In this document: in pieces, positions 26,282-34,820 of the stretch
Position numbering within the stretch: the stretch's first letter is position 1
How the letters are laid out: the number at the start of each line of letters is the position of its first letter
Source: Sulfuricaulis limicola
Lineage (GTDB): Bacteria > Pseudomonadota > Gammaproteobacteria > Acidiferrobacterales > Sulfurifustaceae
Direction of reading: 5' to 3'
Length of the DNA stretch: 64,000 nucleotides
Assembly: GCF_002355735.1 (NCBI RefSeq)
Contig: NZ_AP014879.1
Span: 744,001-808,000, forward strand
Notes under the pieces: model-generated
The model's input: the letters and a program-made list of their open reading frames with translations, nothing else
The model's database searches: none
Told to the model about the DNA's origin: nothing
Made by a program: the position numbers and the translations under genes

Positions 26282-27520
26282 CTAGTTTAACTGAATCCGC
26301 TGGCCCCAGGGCACTTTCTCCTTGCCCTTGACCAGCCACAGCACCGGATAGGACGGCTCGCGCTTGGGGAATTCGCCCCTGGCGTCGGTGAAGTAGAGCA
26401 ACAACTGGGGCGGCCGTTCCTGGTTCCCGGCCCATTCGAATACGGGGGTGAATCTGGTACCGCCACCGCCGTGCCACTGCTTTGGCAATGCGATTTCCTC
26501 CCACGGCTCGAAGGTCCAGGGACCGTCCTGCGCCAGCTTGTCATCGCAGGCGTGCAGCGTGATGCGTGCGCCGACCTGGCCCTTGATGGCGTTGACTTCG
26601 CTCACGAATTCCCGCATTTCCTCGTCCGAGATGGAACCGCTGGTGTCGAGCACCACGATCAGATCCGTGTGCTGGCTGCGCATGCCGGGCAGGATCGCCG
26701 TGCCCTCGCGCCGCGACGGGTGCACGAAACTGTAATCGTCGCGCGAGGCGCGCGTCATGTAGTGCGCCAGCAGCATGCGCCACGGCAGTTGCGGTTGCAG
26801 CAGGTGATCCACGATGCGCGCCATCGATCCGCCGAGCTTGCCGGCCTGGATCGCCTGTTGCGCGGCCGAGGCCAGGCGCTGCTGCCATTGCTTGTGCAGC
26901 GATTCCCGTTCCGGCGCGGACAACGGCGGTGGTTGCGGCGCACCGTTGGCTTGCGGATCCATTTCGCCCTGGCTGCCGCCGCCGTCATCGTCCTGCGACG
27001 GTCCCTCACCGCCCTGGCCGCCGCCCTGTTCGCCCGGGCCGTGCGGCCGGTCATCCTGGTCGTACAGGTGCTGATCCATCGGTTTTTCGTCGGTGTTTTC
27101 CTGGATGCAGGGATAAATCTCTTCCGCCGTCATGTCCTTGTAGGCGTCCAGCATGAGCGCATCCGGGGCCGGTCTCAGCCCGTCGGCGACGAGCAGGGGG
27201 TTGATGGCGAAATCGCAGGCCAGGTCCCAGCGGCGCTTGTCGCGATGCTCGCGGCGCGCGAAGTGCGACAGCGCGCAGTGCAGCGCCTCGTGCGCGAGGA
27301 TGAATTTGGTCTGCTCGAAAGACAGCGCCTCGATGTAACGGCGGTTGTAATAGAACGAGCGCGCGTCGGTGGCGGTGGTATGGCACCACTTCGGGTCGGC
27401 CTCCACCAGCGGCAGGCGCAGCACTAATGCGCCGAGGAATGGCTTGTCGATGATCAGCCAGGTGCGCGCGGCAACCAGCTTGTCTTCGACGGCGTCGCTT
27501 TTGGGGGCCTGTGAATTCAT
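26282..27520 (-). CDS. VWA-like domain protein with metallopeptidase-like N terminus (COG3864)
   Basis: A 412-residue protein. The N-terminal half has a zinc-peptidase-like HEALHCALSH (HExxH) within a DUF2201-type domain. A Gly/Asp/Gln-rich low-complexity linker (about 165-220) follows, then a C-terminal VWA-like domain with the MIDAS motif VVLDTSGSIS. These proteins pair with MoxR ATPases as metal-insertion or complex-remodelling chaperones, and here the MoxR gene ends 9 bp upstream. The client is unknown; the neighbouring DsrS-like gene hints at a sulfur-metabolism complex (inference). Confidence 0.85.
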   Translation of the reverse strand: MNSQAPKSDAVEDKLVAARTWLIIDKPFLGALVLRLPLVEADPKWCHTTATDARSFYYNRRYIEALSFEQTKFILAHEALHCALSHFARREHRDKRRWDLACDFAINPLLVADGLRPAPDALMLDAYKDMTAEEIYPCIQENTDEKPMDQHLYDQDDRPHGPGEQGGGQGGEGPSQDDDGGGSQGEMDPQANGAPQPPPLSAPERESLHKQWQQRLASAAQQAIQAGKLGGSMARIVDHLLQPQLPWRMLLAHYMTRASRDDYSFVHPSRREGTAILPGMRSQHTDLIVVLDTSGSISDEEMREFVSEVNAIKGQVGARITLHACDDKLAQDGPWTFEPWEEIALPKQWHGGGGTRFTPVFEWAGNQERPPQLLLYFTDARGEFPKREPSYPVLWLVKGKEKVPWGQRIQLN

Positions 27521-27529
27521 TCGCTCCGC

Positions 27530-28603
27530 TTATTTCACCTTGGCGGCGGGCTTCTGCCACATGTCGAAGATCATCACGTTGGCGATCTTTTTGGCCCATT
27601 GCGCGAACTGGGGAAGCTGAAACAGCTTTTCGCCCACGGCGCGCTGCATGTCCGAGACCAGCATGACGCCCATCTCGCGGCTCGGGAAACGCCCGGCGTA
27701 GTCGAGAATATTGCCGTAGACCCTGGCTTCGTCGGCACTGCCCTTGGCGCGGATGGCGCGGCCCACGAGCGCCGCCGCCACGGCGTATTGCAGGTCGGTT
27801 TCCTTTGGCACCGTGGTGGAGGCGCCGTTGATGATGGCGTCGATGTCCGGCAGGTTGTCGAGATTGTCGATAAAGGCCTTGAGTTCCACGCCGGCGGCGG
27901 GTCCTACGCAGGCCTCCAGCGAACCCAGCAGCAGATCCGGCGTTTCGCCGAACTTGGCAAGGGCGCGGTGTGCGAATTCCCACGAGCGCGGGCTGGGGAA
28001 GGCCACCGGGTTGTGCGCCGGATCGAAATCGAACAGCAGCTCGGGACGGAAGCGCAGGAACGCGATGACGCGCTCGTCGATGTTGTTGGCGTAGGCCCAG
28101 GCGACCCAGTCGTCGAGATGGGTCTCGACACCGAAGTGCGAGAAGCGGTTGGCCAGCGGCGCGGGCATGCTGTAGGTGACGCCGCGGTCGCCCTGGCGGT
28201 TGCCGGCGGCGAAGATGGCCCAGCCGGCAGGTACCGTGTAGGCGCCGAGGCGCCGGTCGAGGATCAGCTGATAAGCGGCGGCCGACACCGTCGGCGCTGC
28301 CGAGGTGATTTCGTCGAGAAACAGGATGCCCTCGGCGCCGTGGCGCTGGGCGTCCGGCAGCATCGCCGGAATGGCCCACTCGACGACGTCGCCGACACGA
28401 AACGGAATGCCGCGCAGGTCGGTCGGTTCCATCTGTGACAGGCGGATGTCGATGACCGGCACGCCGTGTTTTTTCGCCACCTGCGCCACCATCTGCGACT
28501 TGCCGACGCCGGGCGGGCCCCACAGCATGACCGGCGTGTGGTGGCCCTCGCGGGTGCTCAGGAATTCACGTTCAAGGACGGCAAGAATGAGCGCTGGGCG
28601 CAT
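27530..28603 (-). CDS. MoxR-family AAA ATPase
   Basis: A 357-residue AAA+ ATPase with Walker A GPPGVGKSQMV, Walker B ILFLDEITSA and sensor regions such as FAAGNRQGDRG. It is the first gene of a three-gene minus-strand operon (MoxR, VWA, DsrS-like). It probably remodels or activates a partner protein together with the VWA adaptor. About 150 bp separate it from the kup stop codon, leaving room for a promoter. Confidence 0.9.
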   Translation of the reverse strand: MRPALILAVLEREFLSTREGHHTPVMLWGPPGVGKSQMVAQVAKKHGVPVIDIRLSQMEPTDLRGIPFRVGDVVEWAIPAMLPDAQRHGAEGILFLDEITSAAPTVSAAAYQLILDRRLGAYTVPAGWAIFAAGNRQGDRGVTYSMPAPLANRFSHFGVETHLDDWVAWAYANNIDERVIAFLRFRPELLFDFDPAHNPVAFPSPRSWEFAHRALAKFGETPDLLLGSLEACVGPAAGVELKAFIDNLDNLPDIDAIINGASTTVPKETDLQYAVAAALVGRAIRAKGSADEARVYGNILDYAGRFPSREMGVMLVSDMQRAVGEKLFQLPQFAQWAKKIANVMIFDMWQKPAAKVK

Positions 28604-28754
28604 GAAAGCTCCGGTAGATGGGCGGATGAATGACGAATTTCACCAAGTATAAATTTGCCGCCGCCAAGCGTCCATGCAAATACGCGCCGTAACGGCAAAT
28701 ACCGGACAGGGTGGGTGGATTTTCCGGTGTCGCTGCTTTTGCCGACGCGCGGCG

Positions 28755-30641
28755 TCAGATCTCGACCTGCGTGCCGACCTCAATCACGCGATTGGCGGGC
28801 AGGTTGAAGTACTCCACGGGGCTGCTGGCGTTGCGTGCCAGGGTGGCGAACATACGCTCACGCCACAGCGCCATGCCCTCGTAGCGGATACTCGGGATCA
28901 CGGTCTCGCGGCTCAGGAAGAACGAGGTCTGGAGCGGCTGGAATTCCAGCTCGTATTCGCGGCACTGGTCGAGCACCTGCATGATGTCGGGGCGATCCTT
29001 GAAGCCGAAGTTAACGGTGAGCTGGAAGCAGTTGTTCCCGAGATCCTCGATAATCACGCGCTCGTCAGGCGGCACCCACGGGACATCCTTGATGATGACG
29101 GTGAGGAAGATCACGCGTTCATGCAGCACCTTGTTGTGCGCCAGGTTGTGCAGCAGCGCGTGTGGCACGCTGCCCGGCGTCGAGGTCATGAATATCGCGG
29201 TGCCGGCGACCCGCACCGGCGGGCTGCGCATCAGCGAATCCAGGAACGCCTCCAGCGGCACCGACGATTGCCGCAGCCGTGCGATCAGGATCTCGCGACC
29301 GCGCCGCCAGGTCACCATGAGCAGGAATATCGCCGTCCCGACAAACACCGGGAACCACCCGCCGTCGAATACCTTCAGCAGGCTGGCGGAGAAGAACGCC
29401 ATGTCCACGAAGATGAAAAAGCCGGTGCTGATGGCCGCCACGATCACGGGAATGCCCCATTTGTAACGGATCACGAAGAAGGTCAGTATGGTGTCGATCA
29501 GCATGGTGCCCGCCACCGCCACGCCATAGGCCGAGGCGAGATTGGATGAGGAGCCGAACCCGATCACGGCGAGGAGCACGGAAATGAGAAGGATCCAGTT
29601 AATGCTCGGAATGTAGATCTGCCCGATCTGTTTTACCGAGGTGTGCTGGATGTTCAGGCGTGGCAGGAAGCCGAGCTGGACCGCCTGCTTGGTGACAGAG
29701 TAGGTACCGGTGATGACCGCTTGCGAGGCGATAACGGTGGCCGCGGTGGCGAGAGCGATCATCGGGTACAGCGCCCAGTCCGGATAGGCGTGGTAGAACG
29801 GGTTGGCGATCGCTCCGGGGTTGATGATCAGCAACGCCCCCTGGCCGAAGTAATTCAGCACCAGCGCCGGCAGCACCAGGCCGAACCAGGCAATGCGGAT
29901 CGCGCGCTTGCCGAAGTGCCCCATGTCGGCGTAGAGCGCCTCCGCGCCGGTGAAGGCCAGCAGCACCGCGCCCAGCACCACGAACGAGGCGAAACTGTGG
30001 CCGGTAACGAAGCCGAAGGCATACACGGGGTTGAGCGCCCACAACACCATCGGGTTCTGGATAATGTTGTGCACGCCAACCGCGCCAAGGGAGAGAAACC
30101 ACAGCGCGCACACCGGCCCGAACAGGGCACCGACCACCGCCGAGCCATGGCGCTGAAACGCGAACAGCGTTACCAGCACGATGACCGCGATCGGGATGAC
30201 ATAAGGCCTGAAGGCCGCGGTGCCGACTTCGAGGCCCTCGACGGCGGACAGCACTGAGATCGCCGGCGTCAGCACGGCATCGCCATAGAACAGCGACGCG
30301 CCGATCACTCCGAGCAGCAGGATAACCGCATGCGAACGCGACGAGTTTTTGACCGCCGAGGAGGCCAGCGCCAGCAGCGCCATGATGCCGCCCTCACCCT
30401 TGTTGTCGGCGCGCATGATGAGCGTCACGTACTTGAACGTGACCACGATCATCAGCGCCCAGAAGATCGTGGACAGTCCGCCGAGAATGTTCTCGGCATT
30501 GAGAGGAATGCCGTGTTCGGCGCTGAAGGTTTCCTTGACGGCGTAGAGCGGGCTGGTGCCGATGTCACCGAAGACGACGCCAAGGGCCAGCAGGGCGAGC
30601 GCGGCGGTCGTGGAATTCCGCGCGGGGGCGTCGTTATTCAA
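28755..30641 (-). CDS. kup: low-affinity potassium transporter Kup
   Basis: About 628 residues, a KUP/HAK-family proton-coupled potassium transporter. The N-terminal LALGVVFGDIGTSPLYAVKETF signature is clear. About twelve membrane helices follow, with GGIMALLALA, GDAVLTPAISVLSAVEGL and ALYADMGHFGKRAIRIAW, then a cytoplasmic C-terminal domain. I place the start at the TTG at 30641 (NNDAPARNSTTAAL), because the longer frame to 30734 adds 31 residues unlike the family and 628 is the normal length. Expression from its own promoter in the 286-bp gap to the DsrC-like gene is likely. Confidence 0.93.
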   Translation of the reverse strand: MNNDAPARNSTTAALALLALGVVFGDIGTSPLYAVKETFSAEHGIPLNAENILGGLSTIFWALMIVVTFKYVTLIMRADNKGEGGIMALLALASSAVKNSSRSHAVILLLGVIGASLFYGDAVLTPAISVLSAVEGLEVGTAAFRPYVIPIAVIVLVTLFAFQRHGSAVVGALFGPVCALWFLSLGAVGVHNIIQNPMVLWALNPVYAFGFVTGHSFASFVVLGAVLLAFTGAEALYADMGHFGKRAIRIAWFGLVLPALVLNYFGQGALLIINPGAIANPFYHAYPDWALYPMIALATAATVIASQAVITGTYSVTKQAVQLGFLPRLNIQHTSVKQIGQIYIPSINWILLISVLLAVIGFGSSSNLASAYGVAVAGTMLIDTILTFFVIRYKWGIPVIVAAISTGFFIFVDMAFFSASLLKVFDGGWFPVFVGTAIFLLMVTWRRGREILIARLRQSSVPLEAFLDSLMRSPPVRVAGTAIFMTSTPGSVPHALLHNLAHNKVLHERVIFLTVIIKDVPWVPPDERVIIEDLGNNCFQLTVNFGFKDRPDIMQVLDQCREYELEFQPLQTSFFLSRETVIPSIRYEGMALWRERMFATLARNASSPVEYFNLPANRVIEVGTQVEI

Positions 30642-30927
30642 TTTTTTTTCCCGGAAAGCACGAATGCGCGCGCATGTTACTCCCGTGTTGCAGGATTGCA
30701 AGCCGATAAGACCATGCTGCGCGCAGGATGGCAATCCCGCGGGTGTTTAGCGGCAAATCAACCAGTTGCATGGCGCGATGCAGCACTCGCCTGGCGGGGT
30801 CGGGCATGCCTGCCGCTGGCGCGGTTCTTGCCGGCGGTCCTGCCAATGCAGGTCGATGCCTGCTGATATAAAATGTGGCATCCCGGCAAGACGATAACCC
30901 GTCGGCCGATCAACACGGAGGTGGCAC

Positions 30928-31293
30928 ATGCCCGACATCATGAAGTTCATCGTCAATGAAGGCGCGCTCGACAAGGACCCGGCGGGAAACCTGATCGCAC
31001 TGAATGACTGGTCGGAGGACATCGCGAGAAAACTGGCCAGGGAGATGAAAATAGAGCTCAAGGCCGACCACTGGGAAGTGATCAATTTCCTGCGCGATCT
31101 CTATCGGCAGCAAGGGCAGCCCGCGCATGCGCGCGACGTGCTACACGCGCTCGAGGAGCGGTTCGAGAAGAAGGGCGGGCGGAAACATCTTTATCTGCTT
31201 TTCCCGGGCGGCGCGGTAACGCAAGGCAGCCGGATCGCGGGTCTGCCCGTGCCCAAGGACAGCACGGACCCGTCCTTCGGCACGGCGATTTAG
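30928..31293 (+). CDS. cysteine-free DsrC/TusE-family protein
   Basis: A 121-residue DsrC-fold protein: LNDWSEDIARKLAREMKIELKADHWEVINFLRDLYRQQG and KHLYLLFPGG are family blocks. Active DsrC ends in a C-x10-C arm. Here the aligned arm reads SRIAGLPVPKDS, with serines at 101 and 112 exactly where both cysteines should be, plus nine extra residues. The protein has no cysteine at all. It cannot carry persulfide or trisulfide like DsrC or TusE and resembles the regulatory cysteine-less (RspA-type) branch. Strong CGGAGGTG site 6 bp before the ATG. Convergent with the ABC exporter, 7 bp away. Confidence 0.88.
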   Translation: MPDIMKFIVNEGALDKDPAGNLIALNDWSEDIARKLAREMKIELKADHWEVINFLRDLYRQQGQPAHARDVLHALEERFEKKGGRKHLYLLFPGGAVTQGSRIAGLPVPKDSTDPSFGTAI

Positions 31294-31300
31294 CGATTTC

Positions 31301-33112
31301 TCAGACGCCGACAGCCTTCAGCTTCTCTTCCTCTTCCTGCTGCTCCTGCTGTTGCAGCGCCCACATGTGGGCGTAGGCGCCGCCCTGCGCCAGCAGTTCG
31401 CCATGGGTGCCGCGTTCCACGATCTGCCCGTGCTCCATCACCAGGATCTGGTCGGCGTCCATGATGGTGGAGAGCCGGTGAGCGATAACCAGCGTGGTGT
31501 GGTTGGTCGCGATCTCCTGCAACTCCGCCTGAATCGCCTTCTCGGTTCGCGAATCGAGCGCCGAGGTGGCCTCGTCGAACACCAGGATCGGCGGGTTTTT
31601 CAGCAGCGTGCGCGCGATGGCGACACGCTGCTTTTCGCCGCCGGAGAGTTTCAGGCCGCGCTCGCCCACGAGGGTGTCGTATTTGTCCGGCAGCGTTTCC
31701 ACGAATTCATGGATGTGCGCCGAGCGCGCCGCCTCGATGATTTCCTCGCGCGTGGCGTCGGGCTGGCCGTAGGCGATGTTGTAATAGATGGTGTCGTTGA
31801 ACAGCACCGTGTCCTGCGGCACGATGCCGATGGCCCGGCGCAGGCTTTTCTGGGTCACGTCGCGGATGTCCTGGCCGTCGATCAGGATGCGACCCGTGGT
31901 GGCGTCGTAGAACCGGAAAATCAGGCGTGAAAGAGTCGATTTGCCCGCGCCGCTCGCGCCCACCACCGCCACCTTGTGTCCGGAAGGAACGTCGAAGCTC
32001 ACGTCCTGCAATACCATGCGCCGGTCGTCGTAGCCGAAGCCGACATGCTCGAAGCGGATTTCACCGCCACGGATATGCAGATCCCGGGCATCCGGACGGT
32101 CGCTGACCTCGGTATTCTGCGCCAGCAGCCCGAACATGCGCTCCATGTCGGCCAGTGAGTGACGGATCTCGCGGTACACGAAACCGAGGAAATGCAGCGG
32201 CATGTACAGCTGGATCAGGAAGGCGTTGACCAGCACCAGGTCGCCGATGGTCATGGTCCCGCGCACCACGCCCTGGCCGGCCATGAGCATGAGGATGGTG
32301 ACGCCCACGGCAATGACCGCGCCCTGGCCGATGTTCAGAAACGACAGCGAGGTCTGGTTGCGGACCGCCGCCTTTTCCCAGGACTGCAAAGTCTCGTCGT
32401 AACGGCGCGCCTCGAAGCCCTCGTTGTTGAAATATTTCACGGTCTCGTAATTGAGCAGGCTGTCGATGGCGCGCGTGTTGGCCTTGGAGTCCATCTCGTT
32501 CATGTTGCGCCGGAAGATCATGCGCCACTCGGTGACCCAGAGCGTGAAAGCGATGTACACCACCAGCGTGACCAGCGTCACGATGCAGAACCACGGGTCG
32601 TACTTGACCAGCAGGATCGCCGCCACGAAACCGATTTCGAGGATGGTGGGCAGGATGTTGAACAGCATGAAGTTGAGCAGGAAGCGGATGCCCGCGGTGC
32701 CGCGCTCGATGTCGCGCGACATGCCGCCGGTCTGGCGCTCGAGATGGAAGCGCAGGGCCAGGTTGTGCAGGTGTTCGAAGACCTTGAGCGCCACGCGCCG
32801 GATCGAGCGTTGCGTGACCTTGGCGAACACGGCGTCGCGCAATTCGCCGAAGGTCGAGTTGGCCAGCCGCAGCGCGCCGTAGGCGACGAGCAGGAAAACC
32901 GGCAGGGCCAGCGGGGCGGTGCCCGGGCTGAGCGCGTCGACGATGTCCTTCAGCACCAGCGGGACGGCGACGGTGGCCACCTTGGCGAGCGCCAGGAAGG
33001 CGAGCGCCAGCACCACCCGGCCGCGGAATTCCCACAAATAGGGCAAGAGCGATTTGATCGCGTTCCAGTCGCTCTGGCGCGCGGGGGGTTTTCCGTAGTG
33101 TCGAGTTCGCAT
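31301..33112 (-). CDS. Atm1/HMT1-type ABC exporter (fused permease-ATPase)
   Basis: About 603 residues. Six transmembrane helices lie in the first 320 residues. The nucleotide-binding domain follows, with Walker A VGASGAGKSTLSRLIFRFYD, the signature LSGGEKQRVAIARTLLKNP and Walker B ILVFDEATSALDSRTE. The N-terminal TMD sequence and IVPQDTVLFNDTIYYNIAYG resemble the Atm1/ABCB7 half-transporters that export glutathione-linked sulfur or metal compounds. A Gln/Glu-rich tail ends the protein. ATG at 33112 is used; a TTG at 33127 is possible. Proximity to DsrC- and thioredoxin-type genes fits thiol chemistry, but this is inference. Confidence 0.88.
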   Translation of the reverse strand: MRTRHYGKPPARQSDWNAIKSLLPYLWEFRGRVVLALAFLALAKVATVAVPLVLKDIVDALSPGTAPLALPVFLLVAYGALRLANSTFGELRDAVFAKVTQRSIRRVALKVFEHLHNLALRFHLERQTGGMSRDIERGTAGIRFLLNFMLFNILPTILEIGFVAAILLVKYDPWFCIVTLVTLVVYIAFTLWVTEWRMIFRRNMNEMDSKANTRAIDSLLNYETVKYFNNEGFEARRYDETLQSWEKAAVRNQTSLSFLNIGQGAVIAVGVTILMLMAGQGVVRGTMTIGDLVLVNAFLIQLYMPLHFLGFVYREIRHSLADMERMFGLLAQNTEVSDRPDARDLHIRGGEIRFEHVGFGYDDRRMVLQDVSFDVPSGHKVAVVGASGAGKSTLSRLIFRFYDATTGRILIDGQDIRDVTQKSLRRAIGIVPQDTVLFNDTIYYNIAYGQPDATREEIIEAARSAHIHEFVETLPDKYDTLVGERGLKLSGGEKQRVAIARTLLKNPPILVFDEATSALDSRTEKAIQAELQEIATNHTTLVIAHRLSTIMDADQILVMEHGQIVERGTHGELLAQGGAYAHMWALQQQEQQEEEEKLKAVGV

Positions 33113-33238
33113 AGGGATGGGGATCAATCAGGAACGAAATGAATTCTACCCGATCTGCGTCATATACTTGTAACGTTTGTCCGACAAACCGCAGCCGATT
33201 CGCGGCCGGCGGCGGTTCCGAACACGGAGGTGATGGTG

Positions 33239-34273
33239 ATGAGTCACGGTTTCAGGTCATTGGCACTGCTGGGCGCAGGGATACTGCTGGGGCTGGTGCC
33301 GGTATTGCTGCCGGCGGCGGAGAAGGCCGAGCTGCGCGGTGTCGGCCAGTTCGAGATCCCCGTCTGGTTCAAGAAATCCTTCCTCGATCTGCCGCACGAT
33401 GTCGCCGAGGCGACGCGAAACGGCAAGCGTCTGATGCTCTATTTTGGGCAGGACGGCTGCCCGTATTGCGCCGAGCTGTTCAACAAGAACTTCAGCCAGG
33501 CGCATATCGTGGAATACACCCGCCGGCATTTCGACGCCATCGATCTGAACCTGTGGGGCGACCGCGCGGTGACCGATTTTTCCGGCAATGTCATGCCGGA
33601 GAAGGAATTCGCCGCGAAACTCAAGGTCTGGTTCACGCCGACGCTGCTGTTCTTCAACGAAAAGGGCGAGCAGGTGCTGCGCATCAACGGTTACTATCCG
33701 CCGCACCAGTTCCTGGCGGCGTTGCGATACGTCGCGGAAAAGCAGGAAGGCCGCCTGAGCTTCCGCGAATATCTGGCGCAACAGGCGCCAGCGCCGGCCA
33801 AAGGCTCGCTGCAGCCGCAGCCGTTTTTCGCCAAACCTCCGCATGATCTGGGCAAGATTCCGGCGGGGAAACCGGTCGCCGTGTTCTTCGAGCAAAAGGA
33901 CTGCGCCGGCTGCGATCGCATGCACGCCGAGATGGCGGGCAATGCCGCCACGCTGGAGCTGCTCAAGCGCTTCCATGTGATTCAACTGGATCGTTGGGGC
34001 ACCACGCCGCTCGTGACTCCCGCCGGCAAAAAAATCAGTGCGCGCCTGTGGGCCGACGAGTTGGGGATCGCCTATGTGCCCACGGCGGTGTTGTACGACG
34101 CCGGCAGGGAAGTGATACGCATCGAGGCCTTCATGAAGGGGTTTCACGTCCAGTCGGTGCTGGATTACGTTGCCTCCGGTGCGTATAAAAAGCAGCCCGA
34201 GTTGCAGCGTTTCATCCGCGAGCGTGCCGATCACCTGCGCGAGCAGGGCGTGGTGGTGGACATCTGGGAATGA
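33239..34273 (+). CDS. periplasmic tandem thioredoxin-like protein (SoxW-like)
   Basis: 344 residues from the ATG at 33239, 8 bp after CGGAGG. A signal peptide (about 1-27) is followed by two thioredoxin folds. Domain 1 has CPYC (C74, C77) and cis-proline FTPTLLFF. Domain 2 has CAGC (C222, C225) and VPTAVLYD. Domain 1 resembles SoxW-type thioredoxins of sulfur oxidisers. Two active CxxC motifs in one exported chain suggest an electron-transfer or thiol-isomerase role. It is convergent with the dsbB-like gene 12 bp away, at the end of the bufferin operon. Confidence 0.85.
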   Translation: MSHGFRSLALLGAGILLGLVPVLLPAAEKAELRGVGQFEIPVWFKKSFLDLPHDVAEATRNGKRLMLYFGQDGCPYCAELFNKNFSQAHIVEYTRRHFDAIDLNLWGDRAVTDFSGNVMPEKEFAAKLKVWFTPTLLFFNEKGEQVLRINGYYPPHQFLAALRYVAEKQEGRLSFREYLAQQAPAPAKGSLQPQPFFAKPPHDLGKIPAGKPVAVFFEQKDCAGCDRMHAEMAGNAATLELLKRFHVIQLDRWGTTPLVTPAGKKISARLWADELGIAYVPTAVLYDAGREVIRIEAFMKGFHVQSVLDYVASGAYKKQPELQRFIRERADHLREQGVVVDIWE

Positions 34274-34285
34274 TTTAAAACGGTT

Positions 34286-34777
34286 TCAGCGCTTGCCGAG
34301 AACGGTAAAGACCAGCATCAGTCCCAGCAGGATAAAACCGATGAAGAAAATCAGCGTCCAGGATGGCATGCTGAGTCCCAGAAAAGACCAGGTAATCTTG
34401 CCGCAACCGCCGCTGCCTTCCAGTACCAGCTTGAGGGTTTTCAGCAGCGGGAAGGTTTCCAGCATGTCGTTGAGGCTGTAGCCGCAGCCGGGTTGCAGAT
34501 CGGGCGGAAGATTTTCGATCCATACATGCCGGCCGGCGAATCCGGCGCCCAGCGCGGCTGCCAGCGCCACGAGCCCGCCATAGATGCGTCGCCCGACCTT
34601 GCCCGGGTTGTGCAAGGCGCCGGCCAGCAGGATCAGGCCGGTGACGATCACGAACACCCGTTGGAAGATGCAGAGCGGGCACGGTTCGAGTTTCATGCCG
34701 TACTGGAAGTACAGCGCCGCGGCCATCAGGCCGGCACAGACCAGGAAACCCCCGAAGAAAATCATCCGCTGTGACAT
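34286..34777 (-). CDS. DsbB-like disulfide bond formation protein
   Basis: A 163-residue four-helix membrane protein from the ATG at 34777. It keeps both DsbB cysteine pairs: C33 and C36 in EPCPLCIFQR, and C98 and C125 in the periplasmic loop (PGCGYSL, GGCGK). DsbB oxidises DsbA-type partners and passes electrons to quinone. It begins 43 bp after the DUF2063 gene on the same strand with no terminator between. It therefore looks like the fourth gene of the bufferin operon, in the place where a DoxX-type protein is often found. Confidence 0.9.
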   Translation of the reverse strand: MSQRMIFFGGFLVCAGLMAAALYFQYGMKLEPCPLCIFQRVFVIVTGLILLAGALHNPGKVGRRIYGGLVALAAALGAGFAGRHVWIENLPPDLQPGCGYSLNDMLETFPLLKTLKLVLEGSGGCGKITWSFLGLSMPSWTLIFFIGFILLGLMLVFTVLGKR

Positions 34778-34820
34778 GTTCTTAATTATTATCGCCGTCT
34801 GTTGTTCAATGGCAGGTATT

